Source of the DNA: Calothrix sp. HK-06
Lineage (GTDB): Bacteria > Cyanobacteriota > Cyanobacteriia > Cyanobacteriales > Nostocaceae
Direction of reading: 5' to 3'
DNA length: 64,000 nucleotides
NCBI RefSeq assembly: GCF_001904745.1
Contig: NZ_MRCD01000001.1
Span: 62,001-126,000, forward strand
Shown here in pieces: positions 7,830 through 15,759 of the stretch; position 1 is the stretch's first letter; each line of letters begins with the position of its first letter. A program made the position numbers and the translations under genes. The notes below the pieces were generated by a model, which saw only the letters and a program-made list of their open reading frames with translations, ran no database searches and had not been told where the DNA came from.

Positions 7830-8470
7830 TATTAAAACAGTTATTTATAATACTTTGGCTTTATTCCCGGTTTTATCACCGGATTTTTTTTAGGAATACG
7901 TCAGCAAGCACTTTTCACCGACCTAACGTTAGAAAAAATAGAGCTGCGGGCGCTGTAAAGTGCTTAGTTACGTTAGATACCACATGGAGTTGATTGTGGC
8001 ATACTACAAACGCTGATAGTAAACAATAATTCTTACTCATGTACTGGTATCAAAGGTTCAAATTCAGTGATATCAATTAATGTGTCAGCCAATGCTGTTC
8101 TGCCCTAACTGCTCAGTGTTGCTCTTGGTGCATGAATACGCACGCTCATGATGCTTGACAAAAAGTGTACGGACATTTTACTCTTGTGTTGATAGATTAT
8201 GCTATATTAAAATTAACCACAAACTGTATCAAAAAATTGTTTTTCTCTGCTATACTTGGATTTAGTGGAGCAAATTCATCGTAAATATACACAGGCAAAG
8301 CCGCTCCTGATATCATGGAACGGCTTTGTTTGTGTCAAGGTACAATTTTCACATAAGGGAATCGAAATTTTGATACAGTTTGTGGTTATTCTGTTGAGAG
8401 ATTTAGTTTCCTTGAGTGAGTCTACAGTTTCGCTCCATATTTCTGTATTTACTCTTAAGGAAACATTTTT
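7830..8470. other. Non-coding stretch with interleaved inverted repeats
   Basis: No convincing gene. Near 7902-7977, AAGCACTTT pairs with AAAGTGCTT and CTAACGT pairs with ACGTTAG in interleaved order. A longer inverted repeat enclosing a hairpin lies at 8216-8387. Such a structured region near RHH and partition genes could hold an origin, a centromere or a small RNA. This is a structural observation only. Confidence 0.45.
8216..8387. repeat. 20-bp inverted repeat around an internal hairpin
   Basis: AACCACAAACTGTATCAAAA at 8216-8235 is repeated exactly as its reverse complement at 8368-8387, 132 bases apart. Between them a GC-rich stem (CAAAGCCG with CGGCTTTG, near 8297-8330) forms an inner hairpin. 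No coding frame spans it convincingly. It could be a small mobile repeat, a replication-origin structure or a structured RNA. Confidence 0.6.
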
Positions 8471-8665
8471 ATGTTACGACAGCAGTTACGTAGTCGGTTA
8501 TTGCTAGCTTCAGCCTGCATAATCATACCCATGACCCTCTCTGCCTTTGCCTGGAAGTGTAGCCCAATATCTATTCATCTCAGAGGGTTAGGTATTGAAT
8601 ACACTTTTGAAAAAGGAGTGGAGTGTCAGTCTTTGATAACACCCAGTGCTGGAGTAATTAAGTAG
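8471..8665 (+). CDS. Possible small secreted or membrane protein
   Basis: 64 residues with AAGGA ten bases before ATG 8471. The start is a plausible signal peptide: basic residues (RQQLRSR), a hydrophobic core (LLLASACIIIPMTL) and a Ser-Ala-Phe-Ala site near residue 27. The remainder is short, with two Cys. No family is recognised, and it stands alone in a largely non-coding region. Confidence 0.4.
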   Translation: MLRQQLRSRLLLASACIIIPMTLSAFAWKCSPISIHLRGLGIEYTFEKGVECQSLITPSAGVIK

Positions 8666-9581
8666 AACAGAGCAATAAGACTGTTTAAAGCATAAAAAGC
8701 AGGTGTTCTTTGTTGTTTGGGAAGACAGCGTAGCAAAAAGGATGTATAACATATTATTGCTGCGGTGTCTTCCAACTTCCTTATACCGCAACGGTTTCAG
8801 GGATTTTACACTACTATATTTTGGTGGCGGTGGTACTGGGTGATATTGCATTACTATCGTATTTTTTTGATTTTTTGAGATAGTAACCGTGCCCAACGGC
8901 AAGATACACCAAAAAACACAATGAAAATCCGATACGTTGTTGACCCAAAAGCACCGAAAACCAGACAAGCGGATAAGACTTTGGCAGTAGACCGCAGCCT
9001 ATTTTCAAGGTTTACGAGCCGGAATTACATCATTAGAAGTGCAGAACAATATTCAACAACAAAAACCATAAAAATTATCTGCAAGCAAAACCGCGAAATT
9101 AGATTCTTTGTGCGCTCAGAAGCCAAAAGACACGAACCTATGTGGTAAAGAGCTTCTACGCTCTTGGCTTTGCTAGCCCTCGCAGAATCGATTTTCGGTA
9201 AATGACCTAAGACACGGGCATTGTATTTCATCGAGCTTACAGCGCATTCTGACGGGGGTAGAATCGATGCTTGCTGCTGCTGGGATTGATACTGCGCGCA
9301 AGCCTTGACTACATCGATTTAACGGGTTTCTTAATCAAATGATAATGATTGTTAAAATCACTCCAACGCACCAACGTAAAAGCACTAAAAATCGCTGTAA
9401 CCTAACACTGGTATGTATCCTAGGTGTTGGGTCTTGTTGGTATTGTGTTGATGTCTTCTACCAACAAGATTGGTAGTCAAGGGATTTTGTTTTGTTGGAG
9501 CCTCTTTTCTTTTTTGATTAACGAGTAGAAATTTCAAAAAACTGGGAATACTGAAAATATGCTGAATTAACACCAGTTTTT
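8666..9581. other. Mostly non-coding stretch of the element
   Basis: Several short open frames occur on both strands, but none has a good ribosome site or family resemblance; the least implausible is a Lys/Arg-rich 75-residue frame at 8921-9148 on the plus strand. An 11-bp inverted repeat, TCTTGTTGGTA (9432-9442) with TACCAACAAGA (9459-9469), is present. It may contain degraded genes. Confidence 0.4.
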
Positions 9582-9935
9582 ATGAAACAAGAAATCAATT
9601 TATTTAGTAAAAAAGGATTGACAATTCTAGGCGCAATTACTATCCCAATCACTGTAGTAATGGTAGTTGCATTGTACTTCCCATCTACTTGGAATAACTT
9701 TATTACTACAACTGGGCTGGCAAGAAACGAAGAAACAAAGGCGCCAACTGCAACAAATTCAACAACGCCCCAAAACCGTAAATTCCTTGGTACGGCAAAA
9801 ACAGGGTACGAGCTTTGGACAGATGGTAATTGTGTCTTTGTGAAAGGCGCCCGCATGTCTGATATTGGTAACTTCGACAGCTTTAAAGATAATATTAAGT
9901 CTTCAACCGGGTACAAATGTGTGTTGTTTGAGTAA
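9582..9935 (+). CDS. Single-span membrane protein with C-terminal domain
   Basis: 117 residues. A short polar start leads into a hydrophobic segment (residues 12-33), then a Thr/Asn-rich linker (about 50-66) and a compact C-terminal domain with two Cys (GNCVFVKGARM and YKCVLFE) that could form a disulfide outside the membrane. Family not recognised. GGCGCC occurs twice within it, unusual for this element. It stands alone on the plus strand, convergent with the primase operon. Confidence 0.5.
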   Translation: MKQEINLFSKKGLTILGAITIPITVVMVVALYFPSTWNNFITTTGLARNEETKAPTATNSTTPQNRKFLGTAKTGYELWTDGNCVFVKGARMSDIGNFDSFKDNIKSSTGYKCVLFE

Positions 9936-10014
9936 GTACGCCGATAACGAAAAACGCTGCTTCGGCGGTTCAGGCACGACTATTCAAGCCAAGCAATAGC
10001 CGCGTCTACCCCGT

Positions 10015-10293
10015 CTACCCTCGCTCGGTCTTTAATTTGTTCAATATCGCCTGCCACTGATTACCTCCCTCTTGAGCAATGCTATAAACCTCTTGTGCTG
10101 TCAGCGGCGCCGCTGATTGTTCTACTGTTTGGGTTGCTGGTGCAGGTTCCACATTGGTGTTGTTTGTGTTGGTGTTTTTGTACCAATTTCTACTTTGCTC
10201 TAGTTGCTGCTCATAAGCTGCGGTATTACTGCGCCATAATTTTTCGATTCTTTCCCAGCGCTCTTCCATTTCTCTTTGAAATTCTGAAGCCAT
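10015..10293 (-). CDS. Small coiled-coil protein after the primase
   Basis: 92 residues: a charged helical start (EFQREMEERWERIEKLW) likely to coil, an Asn/Thr-rich linker (about 40-50), and a C-terminal helix with AQEVYSIAQEGGNQW. Its first 94 bases overlap the annotated end of the primase in another frame, an unusually long overlap. Either both ends are real or the primase frame has shifted near 10,300. Function unknown; it may be an accessory replication protein. Confidence 0.5.
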   Translation of the reverse strand: MASEFQREMEERWERIEKLWRSNTAAYEQQLEQSRNWYKNTNTNNTNVEPAPATQTVEQSAAPLTAQEVYSIAQEGGNQWQAILNKLKTERG

Positions 10294-12962
10294 AAAATTA
10301 ATAAAAACAGGTTACATAAATACATTTCCGTCAAATTCGGAGAGTGATACCAGCGGGGTACTGTTCCCTTGTTCCCCGAATAGTTTCGCAGTTTTATTTT
10401 TGACATGCTACTATGTGCTAATCTGCCCCGCAGCTTACCCGCTGAACCTTTCGCTTGTAGCCCGTGAGCCTTACAGAATAACATGTACGCATCGTGCAGT
10501 TCGGCGGGTTGTAACACGTCGGTTGCCTTTTCGGATGGACGAAGACACTGGTCAACGAAGTACGAGATTGAATCGCCGTGTACTCGCTGTTCTTGTTTAG
10601 CAGCTTTGACCTTGGCAAATAACTTCGATGCGTTCATTAAGGTATTATCACGGTCTTCACGGGGCATAGCCAATGCCCAACTGATGACTTGTGCTTTTAC
10701 TTCCTGTAGCTTTGTTTCTAAATCCGGGTCTTTGTTTCCTTTGCGCTTGTTCGTAGGTAGTTCGATTGCGCGTCGTTCCCAGCCATCGCCGCTATTTTCG
10801 ATACTCAGCGGGTTTACCGATGCTATTGCAAAGCGTACATACCAGCGTTTTTCGTACCCAGTTGACGAAAACAGTGCGCGACCGCTGGCAGAACCATTAT
10901 CTACTAATTCGTAGAATGCCCTTAAATCCTTTTGATATCCGCCAACATCGGGGAGAGAACAGAATCTAACATTGGTAAGGTGCTGGTGTCTTTTTTCTGC
11001 GGTTGAAATATCGCTAAAAACCTGGACGCTTCGTAGGCTAGTCTCGCCGAACATTGATCCCCAGAACCGAATCATTGTACCTTTTCCACTACCAGATTCG
11101 CCAATAAGATGCGCGAAGTAACCGTAATGTGCTGTCGGGTCAACATACATGCTTGTTAACGCTCGGATAAGTGGCAGCATATCTTCGCCAAAAGCGTTGT
11201 TAACAAACTCCTTGAAAACCGCTGGACATTCAGCACCACGCACATAATCCGAATCGATGTAACTAGTTAAAAAATCTTCGCGGCTATGCGCGGAAAGTTC
11301 ACCAGTCCTGACATCGACTGTGCCATTTTTAAAACAAAGTAGATGATTGTTGAAAAGCTCTGATTCTTGGCTAAGATTACTTCGACAAAATTTAAATGCG
11401 CTGGCTTTGTTTTTTTCGTTGGCATAACAGTATATTTGCTCACCAGTGTTTTTATCCACTAGGTATAACTGACGCAAAGTATCTGTAATTTTCTTCTGTA
11501 CTACTGCGTCGGAGATGTATCGCCAATAGAAACCAGTGTATTGATGGTAGCCGTCGTTAATTACCTTCCAATCTCCTTCCCCATTTTCAAACAACACTTT
11601 CAGTACCGAGTCGTCGGCTGTTGTTGTTACCCGGTAAGGCTCATTTTCTGCTGTTAAGGCTTTGTACTCGCCCTCAATTTCGTTCTTTACATCTCTTGGG
11701 CAATTTTCGTTGAATATTTTTTTATCCAACTTACGGATTCGTTTCCAGCAAGCTTTATCACCGCCCATAAATTCAGCGGCAGGCACCACATTGTTAGAGT
11801 CAATTGGTTTGATAACTCTTTGGATTCTGTCACTGTCTATACCCAGCGATTCGCCCGCACGGTTAATTAAGTCGTCGGAATTATCTATGAATGAAATTTG
11901 GTTATTATTCAGCCAATTTCGCCAACCATAAACCTCATTTGCAACCTTAGCTAGAACCTCTGAGCGGTTGCTAACATTTCCGCATATGCCATCGATAATT
12001 TCCTTTGTAGAATCAGTTAAGCAACCCTCCAACACCTGTGGAACCTTAGAGCGGTTGGTTGATTTACTATTTGTTGGCTTATCTTTCGCCTGTTTCTCTG
12101 CTTTTTCTTTCGCGGCTTTTTTAACGGGGTAAATGCCGATAGATTCTACAGACTCTACTTCGATAATTTCGCCCCAATTCAATACCTCGTAGTAGTTACC
12201 CGAAACTCCTAGCGTCGGCGGTAGCACAGTGAATCTACCGTAACCTAGACATTCACCGATATGTTTACCATTTTCTTCCAGTGAGAAATTAGTAAAACTC
12301 GATGGTTTTTCTTCTTTAACAAATATTCTGTATCCACCGCTATGTGTCTGGGCTAAAAATGTTTGTTTGAGCGCTGAGTTTTTCTCCAATATTCCGTTGT
12401 AAGCTATATCGCAGTCTGCTTGGCTATCAAAATTCTTTGCATCAATGTCAATAGCTTTAATATGGTCAGTTCCTAAAGTCCCAATTCCATTAGCTGGATT
12501 TACGAACCAAGTATCGCGTTCTTTTTTTGTTGGTAGTTTATCCTGATATTTTTTGTGGGAAACAATATGTGGGATACCTTCTTTATCTAAATACGATGGA
12601 TTTTTACCTGTAAACAATGGCTCTGGTTCATTTGTTAGGTTGCCGTCCTTATCCTTTTTGTAGACAATTTCACCGTTTACTTTCTTTGGGTACTTGTATG
12701 AGTCTTGTTTTGGTGCCACAGGCAATATTGGTAATCCGTGGCTATCTAGCCATTTCATCATCTGTAGTAGTTCACCGCGTTTTTGACTCAGTAACCCATC
12801 CTCTTGATTCTTTTTTAAATCACCATTGATTTTTTGCTGAGTATCTTTTGAGTTAAGTGTAATAAATTGTGCTACATTTTGTGGTACAATATCATTAGTA
12901 GAGCTATCACTGGGAGTGACAGCATTATTGCTTTGACAGTCGTCTACTGTTTGGGATATCAT
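10200..12962 (-). CDS. Primase-polymerase / D5-like helicase replication protein
   Basis: A 920-residue two-part replication protein. Residues 66 to about 270 fit the archaeo-eukaryotic prim-pol domain: LDSHGLPILPVAP near the start, a metal-binding IDID at about 171-174, and SGGYRIFVK later. The second half fits the D5/P4-type superfamily 3 helicase, with Walker A GESGSGKGT at about 621-629. Such proteins start replication of plasmids and satellite phages (known). The last 30 or so residues are hydrophobic and overlap another gene, so the natural end may be earlier. It implies the element can replicate on its own (inference). Confidence 0.85.
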   Translation of the reverse strand: MISQTVDDCQSNNAVTPSDSSTNDIVPQNVAQFITLNSKDTQQKINGDLKKNQEDGLLSQKRGELLQMMKWLDSHGLPILPVAPKQDSYKYPKKVNGEIVYKKDKDGNLTNEPEPLFTGKNPSYLDKEGIPHIVSHKKYQDKLPTKKERDTWFVNPANGIGTLGTDHIKAIDIDAKNFDSQADCDIAYNGILEKNSALKQTFLAQTHSGGYRIFVKEEKPSSFTNFSLEENGKHIGECLGYGRFTVLPPTLGVSGNYYEVLNWGEIIEVESVESIGIYPVKKAAKEKAEKQAKDKPTNSKSTNRSKVPQVLEGCLTDSTKEIIDGICGNVSNRSEVLAKVANEVYGWRNWLNNNQISFIDNSDDLINRAGESLGIDSDRIQRVIKPIDSNNVVPAAEFMGGDKACWKRIRKLDKKIFNENCPRDVKNEIEGEYKALTAENEPYRVTTTADDSVLKVLFENGEGDWKVINDGYHQYTGFYWRYISDAVVQKKITDTLRQLYLVDKNTGEQIYCYANEKNKASAFKFCRSNLSQESELFNNHLLCFKNGTVDVRTGELSAHSREDFLTSYIDSDYVRGAECPAVFKEFVNNAFGEDMLPLIRALTSMYVDPTAHYGYFAHLIGESGSGKGTMIRFWGSMFGETSLRSVQVFSDISTAEKRHQHLTNVRFCSLPDVGGYQKDLRAFYELVDNGSASGRALFSSTGYEKRWYVRFAIASVNPLSIENSGDGWERRAIELPTNKRKGNKDPDLETKLQEVKAQVISWALAMPREDRDNTLMNASKLFAKVKAAKQEQRVHGDSISYFVDQCLRPSEKATDVLQPAELHDAYMLFCKAHGLQAKGSAGKLRGRLAHSSMSKIKLRNYSGNKGTVPRWYHSPNLTEMYLCNLFLLILWLQNFKEKWKSAGKESKNYGAVIPQLMSSN

Positions 12963-12996
12963 TGGTTGTAATAGAAATTAATTTTTTTTGAATTTA

Positions 12997-13033
12997 TGAA
13001 GCCCTTTTGGAGTTGGACGCTCCGAGGGCTTCA
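12997..13033 (-). promoter_or_regulatory. Structured leader upstream of the primase gene
   Basis: TGAAGCCCT (12997-13005) pairs with AGGGCTTCA (13025-13033), with an inner GGAG/CTCC pair. It lies 35 bases before the primase start and no T-run follows on the minus strand, so it looks more like a replication-control leader than a terminator. No antisense promoter is identified. Confidence 0.45.
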
Positions 13034-13747
13034 TTACTGTTTCCGTGAAAATTGGTCTTTAAATTCAATTGTCAATTAATCATGACAAAAGAATTACAGA
13101 TACCCAGTGGGGGACAAAGTATTTGATTGTTAGAAAGACTCGAAGGCGAGTTTATTGAATTTTGATGTTACGTTTTAAGCAATATTCTCTGATGGCTGTA
13201 ACAATCAGTCCGGTGATTGTCATATCTAATTCAGCGGCAATTGCTCTAATGTCCAATGTTTTTGGCTCACGCAACACAATCTGTGGTCTGTATTTCACTG
13301 CTTTGAATTACTGAGTCTATACGCAAATAATAGCACATATCCAAAATATTACACAGCAAAAAAAATCTTTTTTATATCACAATGCTTGATATAGTGGCTA
13401 TCCAGATGATTCAAAACATAGCATATATACATTTTTACGACCGATGGTTGTTCTAAAGTCCACATGGAAATGGTTTTCGCAACGATGAGCTTTTTTAGAG
13501 ATTGAATAACCATAAATAAACACCGAGTATTGCAATGAAAGATACAATAAAAATCCAATGAATTGCCCCAAAGAACGGAATATTAAGTTTCCACCGATTG
13601 AGCCTTAGAAATTTCTAAGCTGCGGTCGATGGAAAATGCTCTGTGGTTGAGTTTTATGAAACTAATGAAAATACCATTGCTAGTGATACATAACTAACAA
13701 AAAAACGCTGGATTTGTTATCTAGTAACTAGTTCAGCGAACAAAACA
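13034..13747. other. Intergenic stretch holding one tiny gene
   Basis: Apart from the 48-residue frame at 13,152-13,298, I see no supportable gene. A 69-residue minus-strand frame at 13,349-13,558 is Cys- and Ile-rich and unconvincing. The stretch probably contains the promoter of the primase operon. Confidence 0.4.
13152..13298 (-). CDS. Tiny ribbon-helix-helix-like protein
   Basis: 48 residues from a GTG at 13,298; an in-frame stop lies just upstream, so no longer start exists. The sequence has a basic strand (KYRPQIVLREP), a first helix (TLDIRAIAAELD) and a second (ITGLIVTAIREYCLKRN), an RHH or small helix-turn-helix pattern. It lies between the primase and the junction recombinase, where a copy-number repressor or excision-control protein would be expected (inference). 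No good ribosome site is visible. Confidence 0.5.
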   Translation of the reverse strand: MKYRPQIVLREPKTLDIRAIAAELDMTITGLIVTAIREYCLKRNIKIQ

Positions 13748-13999
13748 GTGATAGAATGTTATCGAAACGCTTCAGAAAACCGCTACATAAAAAATATGAT
13801 AATAGCCGCAGAAATTTTACAACGGGCTTTTCTTCGATTCGATAAATACTTAGAAGAAACAGGGATTACAGCCGACGAATTGGAACTATTGAGCGAAGCA
13901 GAACGAAAATTAAGGCTTGAAAATTACCTCAATAGAGCCACGGTCGCACAAGACAACTTCAATCAAGTCTCTGTACAGCAAGTTGCGCTCAAAAACTGA
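13748..13999 (+). CDS. Small helical protein convergent with the recombinase
   Basis: 83 residues from ATG 13,748, or 67 from ATG 13,796. The body is a charged alpha-helical stretch (LQRAFLRFDKYLEETGITADELELLSEAERKLRLENYL). Its last 90 bases overlap the 3' end of the junction recombinase on the opposite strand. The fdxN element needs extra factors (XisH, XisI) besides XisF, and this protein resembles neither. A helper role is speculation. Confidence 0.4.
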   Translation: MIECYRNASENRYIKNMIIAAEILQRAFLRFDKYLEETGITADELELLSEAERKLRLENYLNRATVAQDNFNQVSVQQVALKN

Positions 14000-15337
14000 C
14001 ATCAGACCCCAAATCTCCGCAGTAAACGTTGTCAGTTGGCGATAACGTTCTATTCTCTCGGTACTTTCTGCTGTTTTCATCTTTTGGCTTTCTTGGAGTA
14101 GAAATAACTGTGTTCTTTTCTTTTCGATAACTTCCCCTAGGTCAGGGTCGTTGATTGCTTCCAGTATTTTAATAGATTTAATCAGCGATTCCATCTCTGG
14201 GCTAGTTTCAATAGGTTCAGGAGTTAATGTAATAACGCTATCGATTATTTTATGGGCATGTTCCAATAAAGCATTTTTGACTTTTTCCTCTAGCACATCT
14301 AGAGAGTTATTGGCGTACTTTGTGTACTCAGGCTTACATCGTTGGTCACGTTCGCGCGCTCTCCTACAACATAGACCTAGTTTATAGGTTCCATCTTTTC
14401 GTTTATATCCAGTTTTTAGTGTCATGACACCACCGCAGTTCTTACACCGCGCAACACCAGAAAGAACATTTAATAATTTATCTGTCGATATCCCTTGTTT
14501 CTTTTTTTTATTAGCTTCGAGGATAGAGCTTATGATTAACCACTCCGCGTCTGTTATCAGTGGTTGATGTTGACCTTCTACAATTATTAATGGTGCAGAC
14601 CTACCAAAACTTAAATACTGAATTTTTCCTCGCAGCATTGCGTTCTCTAGCCAACGTTTAAGGCTATGGGTCACAGGAGCTTTTAAGTGATTTTTACCGT
14701 AATAACTTGGAGGCTCACAATAATAAAGCTTTTTGAACTCAACACAAGCTCTGTCTATTGATTTATACATCAGAAATAAATCAACTAAATGCCGAGCAAC
14801 TTCAAAGTAAGTTTTATTAGACTCAGGGTACAAGTCGCTGTTAGGGCGTATTAAACCATCAATTTTTATATACCCGAAGACAGGTTTGTAGGGTTGTTTT
14901 AACTCACGATGTCTAGCATGTCCAGCTTTGGAATGTGACCGCAGTCTATCCCGGACTTGTGCTGCGAGTGCTGCTTTGATTCGTCCGGTGAACAAACCAT
15001 CGGGTGAATTTAAGTCTAATTCACCGTCTTCTAGGAACCGGAGTTTTACATCATGTTTGTTGAATAACTCCCGTGCTTCTTCCCATTGCTTCGGGTCACG
15101 GGTTAACCTGTCGAAATTTGGTATAACTACCTGCGATACTTGCCCTGCTTTCACAAGATTAAGAACAGCATTCAGCCCTTCGCGGGTAGTAGAAACACCG
15201 GATTCTACATCAAAGAATACCAATTTTTCTGGTATGCCATATTGTAACAAAGCATCGATATATCGTTCTAAAGCATGTCCATCGGTTTGTTGTCTTTGGG
15301 TAGATACGCGACAGTAGCCGATAATTAACTTATCCAC
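13910..15337 (-). CDS. Large serine recombinase (XisF-like) at the coxA junction
   Basis: 475 residues from a GTG at 15,337. The N-terminal resolvase domain has GYCRVST, placing the nucleophile at Ser12, and NFDRLTRD near residue 97. A recombinase domain follows (about 160-270), then a zinc ribbon (CKNCGG near 300, CC and C about 25-40 residues later) and a C-terminal coiled coil. Size and layout fit XisF, which excises the fdxN element in heterocysts (known). Its start lies about 50 bases inside the point where coxA homology ends. It probably recombines the two ends to restore coxA. XisH and XisI are not in this window. Confidence 0.88.
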   Translation of the reverse strand: MDKLIIGYCRVSTQRQQTDGHALERYIDALLQYGIPEKLVFFDVESGVSTTREGLNAVLNLVKAGQVSQVVIPNFDRLTRDPKQWEEARELFNKHDVKLRFLEDGELDLNSPDGLFTGRIKAALAAQVRDRLRSHSKAGHARHRELKQPYKPVFGYIKIDGLIRPNSDLYPESNKTYFEVARHLVDLFLMYKSIDRACVEFKKLYYCEPPSYYGKNHLKAPVTHSLKRWLENAMLRGKIQYLSFGRSAPLIIVEGQHQPLITDAEWLIISSILEANKKKKQGISTDKLLNVLSGVARCKNCGGVMTLKTGYKRKDGTYKLGLCCRRARERDQRCKPEYTKYANNSLDVLEEKVKNALLEHAHKIIDSVITLTPEPIETSPEMESLIKSIKILEAINDPDLGEVIEKKRTQLFLLQESQKMKTAESTERIERYRQLTTFTAEIWGLMSVFERNLLYRDLIEVVLCDRGSIEVIFKP

Positions 15338-15684
15338 AAAGATTCCCTAGAAAACACCAAAGGTATCATATCATGGAACCTATACATCCATATTAATATC
15401 ATTATAGTTCCGTGATTGGTCATGAAAGCGTTGTACAAGTTTGGGTCAAGTACATCGGGGTCGGGAGTAGCTAATTCAGTACGCATTGCCACTGCCATCA
15501 ACCCACCAATCAGATAAAATCCAAATGCAGTAACTAAATACTGTATGCCAATTACCTTGTGGTCAACGTTAAATGTAAAGTAGTCGTGCCATTTCCAAGC
15601 TTTTTGATGAGTGGTGTGGCTAGTAACGACCACATTCTCTGGTTTTTTGCCAGGAGGACTATTTTGTGGAAGTTGTAACGTCAT
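15325..15684 (-). CDS. coxA: Cytochrome c oxidase subunit I, interrupted 5' part
   Basis: The first 99 or so residues match CtaD/CoxA: an N-terminal extension, the DHKVIGIQYLVTAF start of helix I, and TNHGTIMI containing the first haem a His ligand. After TIMILIW, near 15,388, the frame leaves the family and ends at 15,325 inside the recombinase gene. A full protein is about 550-570 residues, so over 80 percent is missing and presumably lies beyond the element, left of the window. Promoter and 5' end are intact, as expected if excision restores the gene. The gap to coxB is 75 bases. Confidence 0.92.
   Translation of the reverse strand: MTLQLPQNSPPGKKPENVVVTSHTTHQKAWKWHDYFTFNVDHKVIGIQYLVTAFGFYLIGGLMAVAMRTELATPDPDVLDPNLYNAFMTNHGTIMILIWMYRFHDMIPLVFSRESLWIS
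15362..15380. promoter_or_regulatory. Candidate recombination half-site at element end
   Basis: An imperfect palindrome (arms GGTATCAT and ATGGAACC, six of eight positions matching) lies just inside the end of coxA homology and just upstream of the recombinase gene. Serine recombinases bind such imperfect inverted repeats around a short core. The true core repeat cannot be fixed without the other end. Confidence 0.4.
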
Positions 15685-15759
15685 AAAATTTGTATGAGTA
15701 TGGACACCCCACCCCTACCCCTCCCCTTGTAGGGCAGGGGTCGCGAAGCGGGGGAGAGG

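Larger units (their letters stand above)
1..15390. mobile_element. Right end of an excision-type element interrupting coxA
   Basis: The coxA reading frame on the minus strand is normal until about 15,388 and then becomes unrelated sequence. A large serine recombinase gene starts at 15,337, immediately inside. Everything to the left is accessory: two serine recombinases, a primase-polymerase/helicase, ParM/ParR-like partition genes, ribbon-helix-helix-like proteins and unknown membrane proteins. GGCGCC is several-fold rarer here than in the rest of the window, which supports a separate origin. The layout matches the nifD, fdxN and hupL elements removed during heterocyst differentiation (known). 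That this one is excised in heterocysts is inference. The left boundary is outside the window. Confidence 0.85.

Noticed and set aside
8588-8968. 126-residue minus-strand open frame
   Set aside because: Rich in Cys, Phe, Ser and Pro in random order, no ribosome site, no domain pattern; looks like chance in AT-rich non-coding DNA.
9325-9355. Fur-box-like AATGATAATGATTG
   Set aside because: Only half of the usual 19-base palindrome is present and no iron-related gene follows.
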